8,945 bases of DNA. Origin: Akkermansia muciniphila. GTDB lineage: Bacteria > Verrucomicrobiota > Verrucomicrobiia > Limisphaerales > UBA9464. The stretch is from positions 1-8,945 of the forward strand of contig CAMCFL010000093.1 in NCBI GenBank assembly GCA_945873715.1. The letters run 5' to 3'. Numbering within the stretch: position 1 is the stretch's first letter; the number at the start of each line of letters is the position of its first letter. A program made the translations under genes and the position numbers. Shown here one piece after another: positions 1 to 5,834 of this stretch. The notes below the pieces were generated by a model. The model saw only the letters and a list, made by a program, of their open reading frames with translations, was not told the origin of the DNA and made no database searches.

Positions 1-705
1 GTGGTCTACCGTCAGTTGGGCCCCGGGCTGCCGTGGCATCCCAGTTGGTCGATTGCGGCCGTCACACTTTCCTTCCGGTCGGACAGTTTCCTTCGGATGC
101 TGGGCTATTCGGTGCTGAGCTTCGGTTGGTTGCTGATGACCTGGTACACTTGGTGGATCGCCGTGCTGGTGATCAACCGGTCACCGAAGGATCGCGATGG
201 CGTCACCCGCGCGGTGCGACGGCAGATGGGCTGGCTGGGAGCCTTGCCGCCCTCGCTCCTGGCCTTGCTGCCCTTGCTGGCAGCAGGTCTGGGTTGGCTC
301 GCAATCGGTTCGTTGGCGTCGTCTTTCCGCCTGATGCCCGCGTTGCGCGATGGCAGTCATCTGGCCCAACAGGCCTTCGTCCTCGCGCTTTCCCAGGTGT
401 GCGTCCTCCGCTGGTTCCTGCTGGGGATCCTCCTCCTGCATCTGCTCAACCTGTACGTTTACCTCGGCAACCACGCGTTCTGGGATTTCATCCAGCAGAC
501 CGGGGAACGGCTCTCTCGCCCCTTTGCGTTCTTCCGCCTGGGACATCTCGACCTCTCGCCCCTGCCGGCGGCGGCCTTCGCCTGGTTCATCCTGAACCTG
601 CTCGGATACGGGTTCCCCTGGCTCCGTGATTCCCTGCCGGGAATGCCTGCCTGGATGGAATTCGGAATCTGGCCCACCGTCTTCCGCAATCTGCCGCTGG
701 ATTGA
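1..705 (+). CDS. YggT-family integral membrane protein, 5' end cut off
   Basis: The frame is open from base 1 to the TGA at 703-705, giving 234 residues. A GTG at base 1 could be a start, but the gene probably begins upstream of the window. At least three hydrophobic stretches are visible (about residues 34-57, 77-104 and 124-153), with a further one near 186-204. The segment around residues 138-164, ending in YVYLGNHAFWDFI and followed by an RLSRPF-type stretch, matches the YggT repeat (a helix pair followed by a short amphipathic region). Many YggT proteins carry two such units, and this fragment seems to hold parts of two. YggT proteins are inner-membrane proteins of poorly defined function, linked in some bacteria to division or osmotic tolerance. 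The next gene on the same strand is a DUF167/YggU protein, the usual partner, which supports the call. The spacer between them carries a palindromic repeat. Confidence 0.8.
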   Translation: MVYRQLGPGLPWHPSWSIAAVTLSFRSDSFLRMLGYSVLSFGWLLMTWYTWWIAVLVINRSPKDRDGVTRAVRRQMGWLGALPPSLLALLPLLAAGLGWLAIGSLASSFRLMPALRDGSHLAQQAFVLALSQVCVLRWFLLGILLLHLLNLYVYLGNHAFWDFIQQTGERLSRPFAFFRLGHLDLSPLPAAAFAWFILNLLGYGFPWLRDSLPGMPAWMEFGIWPTVFRNLPLD

Positions 706-724
706 GACTCAGGACGGGATTTTC

Positions 725-780
725 ATCCACAGATGCCGCCCGGGGCCTCCCCATCTGTGTCATCTGCGTCATCTGTGGAT
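725..780. repeat. Palindromic repeat containing three 9-bp tandem units
   Basis: An 11-bp arm, ATCCACAGATG (725-735), is perfectly inverted at 770-780. The right side is made of three 9-bp units: ATCTGTGTC (753-761), ATCTGCGTC (762-770) and ATCTGTGGA (771-779). It fills most of the 102-bp gap between the YggT-like gene and the DUF167 gene. There is no T-run after the hairpin, so it is not a typical intrinsic terminator. The form resembles the element at 3869-3933. Confidence 0.85.
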
Positions 781-807
781 AAACAACCGCGGGACTTGCC
801 TTGATCC

Positions 808-1131
808 GTGCCCATGAGCCTTCCCCTTTATCTCACCTCGGATGCCAGCGGGTGTCTCATCGCCATCAAGGCGCAACCGCGGGCGCGCGAAACGGCGATC
901 GTTGGCCTTCATGGATCGGAATTGAAGATCCGGATCGCCGCTCCGCCGGTGGAGAGTGCCGCCAACGCAGCCCTGATCGAGTATCTGGCGGAATCCCTGC
1001 ACTGCGGCCGTCGGCAGTTGGTCCTGGCTCGCGGGGCCACGTCCCAGCACAAGGTCGTTCGCGTCACCGGACTGACGGCGGACGAGGTCGCCGCCCGACT
1101 GCGGCAGGCTGGCGCTCCTGGAGGTTCCTGA
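808..1131 (+). CDS. DUF167 / YggU-family protein
   Basis: This is a 107-residue protein, the usual size for the DUF167 (YggU) family. The family pattern is clear: a basic IKAQPRA stretch (residues 20-26), LKIRIAAPPVESAANAALIE (39-58), then LA.SL and a late K-V-V-R-V-TGL segment (82-90). Most relatives have Gly-Lys or similar in the PPV-(D/E)-x-x-AN turn; here it is Glu-Ser-Ala-Ala-Asn. The function of the family is not established; known structures are small alpha/beta folds. The start is either GTG at 808 or ATG at 814, two codons later. Neither has a good Shine-Dalgarno sequence, and the ATG at 814 is an equally good choice. The upstream YggT-like gene is the common genomic partner, so the two are probably co-transcribed. 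Confidence 0.88.
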   Translation: MPMSLPLYLTSDASGCLIAIKAQPRARETAIVGLHGSELKIRIAAPPVESAANAALIEYLAESLHCGRRQLVLARGATSQHKVVRVTGLTADEVAARLRQAGAPGGS

Positions 1132-1161
1132 TCGATGGAGTCGGAAAATGGGCCAAGCCGC

Positions 1162-1180
1162 GGAGAAGTGGAGAAGTGGA
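1162..1180. repeat. Short tandem repeat, 8-bp unit
   Basis: Two adjacent copies of GGAGAAGT (1162-1169 and 1170-1177) are followed by GGA. It lies just after the DUF167 stop in a 237-bp gap between convergent genes. It may be a simple slippage product; no function is evident. Confidence 0.6.
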
Positions 1181-1277
1181 ACTCAGGGCTCGCCCCGGGG
1201 AGGATCAAACCAAGCCGCTCCCCGGCGGGAAGTGCACGGCAGAACGGAGGGGCGGCAAGGAGGGCGATGCGGGTACC

Positions 1278-1337
1278 TGCCTGCCCTCAGCCGGAGATGT
1301 GAGAGGCCCCGCTGAGGGCAGTTGGCCCACATTCATT
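1278..1337. repeat. Palindromic interspersed repeat, copy 1
   Basis: CTGCCCTCAG (1281-1290) is perfectly inverted as CTGAGGGCAG (1312-1321) around a 21-base loop that contains GATGTGA. The same 10-bp arms with a 21-base loop occur at 4614-4654. When that copy is read on the minus strand, similarity continues through the loop and into the flank (GGCCCACATTCAT here, GGCCTACATTCGT there). It lies between the 3' ends of the convergent DUF167 and DUF3500 genes. Confidence 0.8.
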
Positions 1338-1368
1338 CCGATGAACCTGCGATGGACCGGCGTGCGGA

Positions 1369-2382
1369 TCACTTTCCGTGATGTCCCTGGAGGTGCTCGG
1401 CGAGGGCGTCGAGGCCGAAGTCGTTGTTGAAGTCGCGCCAGACGGCGTGGACGTGGTTGGCATCGTTCTGGGTGTTGTCGTACTCGAGCAGGAAGGTGGG
1501 GCCCAGGACCCGGTAGTAATGGCGGTCGCCCTTGTTCAATCCGCCCGCCCAGGCAAACCGGATCTTCTTTAGGCCGGCCTTCTCGATCTTGGCGAAGTCG
1601 ACATCGGCGAGTTCGCCGCGGAGGCGGCCGACGTACTCCCGGATCAGTTGGATGGCGAGGTCACGCTGGGCCGTAGGCATGTCGCCAAGGGTCAATCCGC
1701 GGGCATCGTCGAGCTTCGCCTTGCGATCGGCGACCGTGAGGATGTCATCCGGCGCCTTGGAATCGATGATGGCCTGGGCGCGAAGTTTCTCGGGGAGCGA
1801 GGTGACCAGTTGTCGCCCGAGATCTTCTTCCGCCGCGAGGGTGCGGAGACCGGCGCGCGGACCCTTCCGGATTTCGGCCGGGTTGGTTCCCATGAAGGTC
1901 GGGGTGCCGGAAGCGACCTTTCCGCCGGCGAGGGTGAAGTTGAAGGCGAGATGATGTCCCTCGAAACGCCAGCCCCAGACGCCCTTGGCGCTGGGTTCAC
2001 CGAAGATGCTGATGTGATACATGCCAGGGTCGCGGGGGAATCGGCGACCGGCCCCTTCGAGATCCTGGAGGACCTGCTCGAGGCTCATGATGGTGGTGGC
2101 CTTGAGATAGCCGCGCTGGCTCAGGGCAGACCCGAGCAGACCCTGGGCGAGATGCTGTTGGGCGACGCCCAGTTCCCTGAGTTGGATTCCCTTCCGGTCC
2201 TTGGGAACGAAATGCCAGTTCAGGCGTTCGTCGTTGGTCCAGGCGAAGGTGGTCCTGGCCCGTTGCTCCTCGGTGAGCGCCGAAAGGAAGCGGGTGGCGG
2301 CGTTCACCATGTCGCTGGCGGGATCAGCCGCGACCGCGCGCCAGCACAGCCACGCGGCTGCAATCACTAGAAGGGGTTTCAC
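1369..2382 (-). CDS. Secreted DUF3500 family protein
   Basis: The protein is 337 residues long. It starts with a likely Sec signal peptide: a basic start, a hydrophobic core at about residues 4-14, and a possible cleavage site near AVAA-D at 19-20. The start codon is GTG (2380-2382), because the only ATG just upstream runs into a stop. DUF3500 hallmarks are visible: WHFVPKDRKGI (56-66), FGEP (127-130) with GWRFEGHHLAFNF (137-149), and a C-terminal EYDNTQNDANHVHAVWRDF block (300-318). The many conserved His, Asp and Asn residues would suit a metal-binding or enzymatic role, but no activity is established for the family. It is divergent from serS and separated from it by 101 bp, so its function is probably unrelated to tRNA charging. 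It is expected to act in the periplasm or outside the cell. Confidence 0.88.
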   Translation of the reverse strand: MKPLLVIAAAWLCWRAVAADPASDMVNAATRFLSALTEEQRARTTFAWTNDERLNWHFVPKDRKGIQLRELGVAQQHLAQGLLGSALSQRGYLKATTIMSLEQVLQDLEGAGRRFPRDPGMYHISIFGEPSAKGVWGWRFEGHHLAFNFTLAGGKVASGTPTFMGTNPAEIRKGPRAGLRTLAAEEDLGRQLVTSLPEKLRAQAIIDSKAPDDILTVADRKAKLDDARGLTLGDMPTAQRDLAIQLIREYVGRLRGELADVDFAKIEKAGLKKIRFAWAGGLNKGDRHYYRVLGPTFLLEYDNTQNDANHVHAVWRDFNNDFGLDALAEHLQGHHGK

Positions 2383-2483
2383 CCGCCCATTTTCCGGGAC
2401 CGTCGAGCCGGGGCAATCCCAAAACCGGCGCTGGCCTCAACTTCCGGATTGCCGAAGGCGTCCTCCTTCCCATCCTCGCCCCC

Positions 2484-3791
2484 ATGCTGGACATCAAGTT
2501 GCTGCGGGAGAAACCGGATTACGTACGTGAACGCCTGGCGTCGCGCCATGGCGGCGACGAGGCCCGGGTCTCCGAGGTGCTCGCCCTCGACGACCAGCGG
2601 CGCGCCACCCTGGCCGAAGTGGAGCAACTGAAAGCCCTCCGGAACAGTGCCTCGAAGGAGATCGGTGCCTTGATGGGACAGAAGAAGCTGGCCGAGGCCG
2701 AAGCCCGGAAGGCCGAGGTCCGGAACATCGGTGACCGGATCACCGCACTCGACGCGGTGGTGGCCGAGGCGGAGGGCAGACGCGATGCGCTGCTGCTGGC
2801 CATCCCCAACCTGCCGCAGGCCAGTGTCGCCCTCGGGCATTCCGCGGAGGAAAATCCGGAGATCCGGCGCTGGGGATCGGCGCAGGCGTTCGCCTTCAAG
2901 CCGCTCAATCATGTGGAGTTGTGCGAGCGTTTGGCCCTCGTCGATTTCGTCCGGGGAACCAAGTTGAGCGGATCGGGTTTCCTGCTCTACACCGGCTGGG
3001 GTGCGCGACTGGAGCGGGCCCTGATCAATTTCCTGCTCGATCTGCACCAGCGTGAGCATGGCTACCGCGAGGTCGCTCCCCCGTACATCATCGGCGAACA
3101 TTGCATGGTCGGCGTCGGACAGTTCCCCAAGTTCCGGGACCAGGCGTACGCCGTGCAGGAAGGCCTGGATTCCTCGACGATGGGCAAGTTGTACCTGTTG
3201 CCCACGGCGGAGGCACCGGTGGCCAACATTCATCGGGAGGAAATCCTGGCCGAGAAGCAGTTGCCCATCCGTTACGTCGCCTATTCGCCGTGTTTCCGGG
3301 CCGAGGCGGGAGCGGCTGGCCTCGGTACGCGCGGCATGATCCGGGTGCACCAGTTCGACAAGGTGGAGTTGATCAAGATCGTTCCGCCCGAGTCGAGCGA
3401 TGCGGAACTGGAAGCCATGGTGGGGAACGCCGAAACCGTCCTTCAACGGCTGGGGTTGCACTATCGGGTGATCAATCTGTGCACCGGTGACATGGGGTTT
3501 GCCTCGGCCAAGACCTACGACATCGAGGTGTGGGCCCCAGGACAGAATCAGTACCTGGAGGTCTCCAGCTGTTCGAACTGCGAGGACTATCAGTCGCGCC
3601 GGATGAACATGCGGTATAAGTCCGAGGCCGGAGACAACCGTTTCCCCCACATCCTCAATGGCAGCGGGACGGCGCTCGCCCGCCTGTTCGTTGCCTTGGT
3701 CGAGACCCATCAACAGGAGGACGGCTCCATCCTCATCCCGGAACCCCTGCGTCCCTATCTGGGCACCGACCGGATCCGGGCGGGGGAATAA
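2484..3791 (+). CDS. serS: Seryl-tRNA synthetase
   Basis: The protein has 435 residues, a normal bacterial SerRS length. It charges tRNA-Ser (and tRNA-Sec where present) with serine in the cytoplasm. The N-terminal part (about residues 1-105) begins MLDIKLLREKPD and forms the long coiled-coil arm that grips the tRNA variable arm; it is rich in Ala, Glu, Lys and Arg. The class II catalytic core follows. Motif 1 lies around 173-202, ending in EVAPPYI. The serine-binding TAEAP loop is at 241-245. Motif 2 is at 268-290, with FRAEAG at 271-276. Motif 3 is at 392-400 (NGSGTALAR), where Arg400 contacts ATP. All expected key residues are present. ATG at 2484 is the natural start because the family begins there, yet the bases before it are C-rich with no Shine-Dalgarno sequence. 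It is monocistronic as far as can be seen, divergent from the DUF3500 gene and convergent with gmhB. Confidence 0.98.
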   Translation: MLDIKLLREKPDYVRERLASRHGGDEARVSEVLALDDQRRATLAEVEQLKALRNSASKEIGALMGQKKLAEAEARKAEVRNIGDRITALDAVVAEAEGRRDALLLAIPNLPQASVALGHSAEENPEIRRWGSAQAFAFKPLNHVELCERLALVDFVRGTKLSGSGFLLYTGWGARLERALINFLLDLHQREHGYREVAPPYIIGEHCMVGVGQFPKFRDQAYAVQEGLDSSTMGKLYLLPTAEAPVANIHREEILAEKQLPIRYVAYSPCFRAEAGAAGLGTRGMIRVHQFDKVELIKIVPPESSDAELEAMVGNAETVLQRLGLHYRVINLCTGDMGFASAKTYDIEVWAPGQNQYLEVSSCSNCEDYQSRRMNMRYKSEAGDNRFPHILNGSGTALARLFVALVETHQQEDGSILIPEPLRPYLGTDRIRAGE

Positions 3792-3813
3792 TGGGGTGGA
3801 GAGTCGACCTGAT

Positions 3814-3837
3814 GGAGGGACGAGTTCCACGAGTCCG
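3814..3837. repeat. 24-bp dispersed repeat, copy 1
   Basis: The segment begins GGAGGGACGAGTTCC and recurs at 7929-7952 with 23 of 24 bases identical. It lies 22 bp after the serS stop. Internally it contains two 9-base steps (ACGAGTTCC then ACGAGTCCG). The surrounding DNA is non-coding in both places, so the conservation is not due to a shared protein. Confidence 0.85.
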
Positions 3838-3868
3838 TAAGCGCTGGGTTCATCCCCGAAAGGCGATT

Positions 3869-3933
3869 GCCCACGAATCACACCAATCACACTAATCCAC
3901 TCCGGGTTGGTGTGATTCGTGTGATTCGTGGGC
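3869..3933. repeat. Palindromic repeat with 9-bp tandem units
   Basis: A 28-base arm (3869-3896) is inverted at 3906-3933 with 25 of 28 positions pairing, around a 9-base loop. The right arm is three 9-bp units: GTTGGTGTG (3906-3914), ATTCGTGTG (3915-3923) and ATTCGTGGG (3924-3932). It lies between the convergent ends of serS and gmhB. The long stem could act as a bidirectional transcription barrier, but there is no T-run on either side, so that is inference. Confidence 0.88.
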
Positions 3934-3938
3934 ACATT

Positions 3939-3954
3939 CTCTCCCGGGGGAGAG
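3939..3954. repeat. Small perfect hairpin near the gmhB 3' end
   Basis: CTCTCCC is inverted as GGGAGAG with a 2-base loop. It is 33 bp past the gmhB stop and directly after the larger palindrome. It could help terminate gmhB transcripts, but it lacks a U-tract, so the role is unproven. Confidence 0.4.
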
Positions 3955-3986
3955 GTTCGTGATGCTCCCCCCCGGAATGCCTGCGC

Positions 3987-4544
3987 CTACGCGGTGTGAT
4001 GCTTCAGGATCCAGGCGCAAGCGGCGGCCAGATCATCCACCACCACGGCATCGCGCAGTTCGGTCCCCTGCGTTTCCTCGGTGGCGCTGCCGTACCCGGT
4101 ACGGACCAGCAGGCTCCGGGCGCAGCCGGCGTTCCACCCGGTTTCCAGATCGATGAGTTTGTCGCCGACGATATAGCTGCGGGAGAGGTCGAGATCGAAA
4201 TCAGCCGCCGCCTCCAGGAGGAACGCGGGGGAAGGCTTGCGACCGCGGCTGGGTTGGTCCGGGGCTTCGGGAGCCACGTAGAATCCGTCAAAGGTCACAT
4301 CCTCGGCCGCCAGTTCGGCCTCGATGTGGGCGTGGACGCGATCGACGTCGGCCAAGCTGAAATAGCCGCGGCCGACGCCGGATTGGTTGGTCACGATGAA
4401 GAGGAGGAAGCCCGCCTCCTGAAGCGCGCGGAGGCCGGCCGCGGATCCCGGGACGAACTCCACCTCCTCGGGTTTGTGGAGGTAATGCTTGTCCAGGATG
4501 AGGGTGCCATCGCGATCGAGGAACAGGGCGGGGGATGAGGGCAT
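3987..4544 (-). CDS. gmhB: D-glycero-D-manno-heptose-1,7-bisphosphate 7-phosphatase (HAD family)
   Basis: The 185-residue protein is the usual GmhB length. It removes the 7-phosphate from heptose 1,7-bisphosphate, the step after the HldA kinase in ADP-heptose synthesis for the lipopolysaccharide core. HAD motifs are intact: FLDRDGT (8-14; nucleophile Asp10, general acid Asp12), VTNQSG (51-56), RKP (102-104; Lys103) and GDKLIDLETG (127-136; Asp128 and Asp132 for Mg2+). The Cys/His zinc site that many GmhB proteins carry between the cap loop and RKP is absent here (APEAP...SRGRKP). The start used is ATG at 4542-4544. An in-frame ATG at 4581-4583 would add 13 residues, but it falls on a palindromic repeat and those residues do not resemble the family. 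The gene follows hldA on the same strand. A related histidinol-phosphatase-type HAD enzyme is possible but less likely next to hldA. Confidence 0.92.
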   Translation of the reverse strand: MPSSPALFLDRDGTLILDKHYLHKPEEVEFVPGSAAGLRALQEAGFLLFIVTNQSGVGRGYFSLADVDRVHAHIEAELAAEDVTFDGFYVAPEAPDQPSRGRKPSPAFLLEAAADFDLDLSRSYIVGDKLIDLETGWNAGCARSLLVRTGYGSATEETQGTELRDAVVVDDLAAACAWILKHHTA

Positions 4545-4581
4545 GGGATGGGATGCGGTGAAGAGGGATTGGGGTGGGTGC

Positions 4582-4683
4582 ATCTTGAGTTTGTTGTGAC
4601 GAATGTAGGCCCGCTGCCCTCAGCGGGCGTTTTCACATCGCCGCCTGAGGGCAGGCGGCCTACATCCATGACAAACTCAAGAT
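4582..4683. repeat. Nested palindromic interspersed repeat, copy 2
   Basis: Three sets of inverted arms are nested: ATCTTGAGTTTGT (4582-4594) with its exact inverse at 4671-4683; ATGTAGGCC (4603-4611) with its inverse at 4657-4665; and CTGCCCTCAG (4614-4623) with its inverse at 4645-4654, around a 21-base loop. It almost fills the gap between hldA and gmhB, so an hldA-gmhB transcript would carry a long hairpin. The core is shared with 1278-1337. Confidence 0.9.
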
Positions 4684-4708
4684 CCACCCGTAGGGATGCG
4701 GGGCGCGG

Positions 4709-5755
4709 CTACTCGGTTTCGAAGCTGGCTTCGAGTTCCTCCGGGGTCACCGTAGCGGTGCCGAACTTGCCCACGACGACGCCGGCCGCGTGATTGGAGA
4801 GGATGGCGGCTTCGACCGGCGAAGCTCCGGCGGCGACGGCGAGCGTGAAGGTGCCAATGACGGTGTCGCCGGCACCGCTGACGTCGAAGACCTCGCGGGC
4901 GACGGTGGGAATGTGGAAGGGCGCATGCCCGCTTTGGCAGAGGAACATGCCGAGCTCACCGAGCGTGATCAGCAGAAGGGCAGGGGAAAGTTCCGCGAGA
5001 AGCTTCTCGGCCACCTTCAGGAGTTGGGGGTCCGCAAGGGGATCCGGAGTGCGGGTGTTGTCAATCAGCCCTGCCAGTTCGAAGGCTTCCTTCCGATTGG
5101 GCGTGATCAGGGACATGTCGCGGATGCCGAGTTCGTGGACGGGCTTCGGATCGAGGCTCAGCCATTTGCCTTGGGCCCGACAGCGTTCCCTCAGCCCATT
5201 CAGCAGGGCCTGGGTGACCACGCCCTTGCCGTAGTCGCCCACGATGACGGCGTCCGCCGCTGGCAGTCGGGCATCGATCCGGCGGAGGAGCCGCCCGACG
5301 TCGTCCGAGCTGAGCTCACCCCGGCTTTCCCGGTCGAGTCGGGTGACCTGCTGCTGTCCGGCCACGATGCGCGTCTTGTTGGAGGTCAGGCGTCCCCGGA
5401 CCGGCAGCAAACCCTTGCAACCCACGTGTTCGCCCTGGAGCAGTTCCGAGAGGACGGATGCGGTGTGGTCGCGTCCGACGGCTCCGAAGATCTCGGCCCG
5501 GGCACCGAGCGCCGTGAGGTTCCGGGCGACATTGGCGGCTCCTCCGGGCATGAAACTTTCCCGCTCGAACTCCACCACCGGCACCGGGGCCTCGGGCGAG
5601 ATGCGGGTGACGCGACCCCAGATGAACTGGTCGAGCATGACGTCGCCCACCACCAGCACCCGGGCATTCCGGAAGCCGGACAGGAGTGCGTGGCGACGAT
5701 CGGCGGCCAGTCGGGGGCCCGGTGCACGGCGTGATTCCACGCGCTTCGAAGACAT
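4709..5755 (-). CDS. hldA: D-glycero-beta-D-manno-heptose-7-phosphate kinase (stand-alone HldE kinase domain)
   Basis: This is a 348-residue PfkB-family sugar kinase. It phosphorylates heptose 7-phosphate at C1 using ATP, making the substrate of GmhB. Landmarks are VLVVGDVMLDQFIWGRVTRISPEAPVP (33-59), typical of RfaE/HldE N-domains; the glycine-rich GGAANVARNL (71-80); GDYGKG (173-178); ITPN (217-220); and the PfkB signature DVSGAGDTVIGTF (291-303), with Asp297 as catalytic base. Enterobacterial HldE is a fusion with a nucleotidyltransferase; here the protein ends after the kinase fold, so the adenylyltransferase (HldC) must be encoded elsewhere. The frame stays open for 182 codons upstream, but that part is antisense to der, so ATG at 5753-5755 is chosen, about 20-30 residues before the conserved fold. 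It is probably transcribed with gmhB across a 164-bp gap occupied by a palindrome. Confidence 0.93.
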   Translation of the reverse strand: MSSKRVESRRAPGPRLAADRRHALLSGFRNARVLVVGDVMLDQFIWGRVTRISPEAPVPVVEFERESFMPGGAANVARNLTALGARAEIFGAVGRDHTASVLSELLQGEHVGCKGLLPVRGRLTSNKTRIVAGQQQVTRLDRESRGELSSDDVGRLLRRIDARLPAADAVIVGDYGKGVVTQALLNGLRERCRAQGKWLSLDPKPVHELGIRDMSLITPNRKEAFELAGLIDNTRTPDPLADPQLLKVAEKLLAELSPALLLITLGELGMFLCQSGHAPFHIPTVAREVFDVSGAGDTVIGTFTLAVAAGASPVEAAILSNHAAGVVVGKFGTATVTPEELEASFETE

Positions 5756-5834
5756 GGAGGCCACCCTAGGCCGGACCCAGCTTCGATTGAAGCGAGGATT
5801 GTCCCGGACCCCCCGCAGCCCCATGATGCCCCCC

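Noticed and set aside
1648..2370. 240-codon plus-strand frame opposite the DUF3500 gene
   Set aside because: The DUF3500 protein on the other strand shows a signal peptide and family blocks; the plus-strand product shows no domain.
3791..3895. 34-codon frame whose ATG overlaps the serS stop (TAATG), suggesting translational coupling
   Set aside because: The sequence is made of the 24-bp repeat and the left arm of the 9-bp palindrome, so it is repeat DNA, not a conserved small protein.
3869..3933. CRISPR-like array
   Set aside because: The units are 9 bp, directly abutting with no spacers, and arranged as one palindrome.
2379..3935. 518-codon open frame on the minus strand across serS
   Set aside because: It lies antisense to all of serS, whose protein has every SerRS motif. 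The antisense product has no recognisable domain and its N-terminus is made of the 9-bp repeat (HTNHTN). High GC keeps antisense frames open.
4790..5734. 314-codon plus-strand frame opposite hldA
   Set aside because: It is antisense to a complete PfkB-family kinase with both signatures and has no recognisable features.
5244..5834. N-terminal extension of the der frame
   Set aside because: It is antisense to hldA; Der proteins begin a few residues before the first P-loop, as at 5835.
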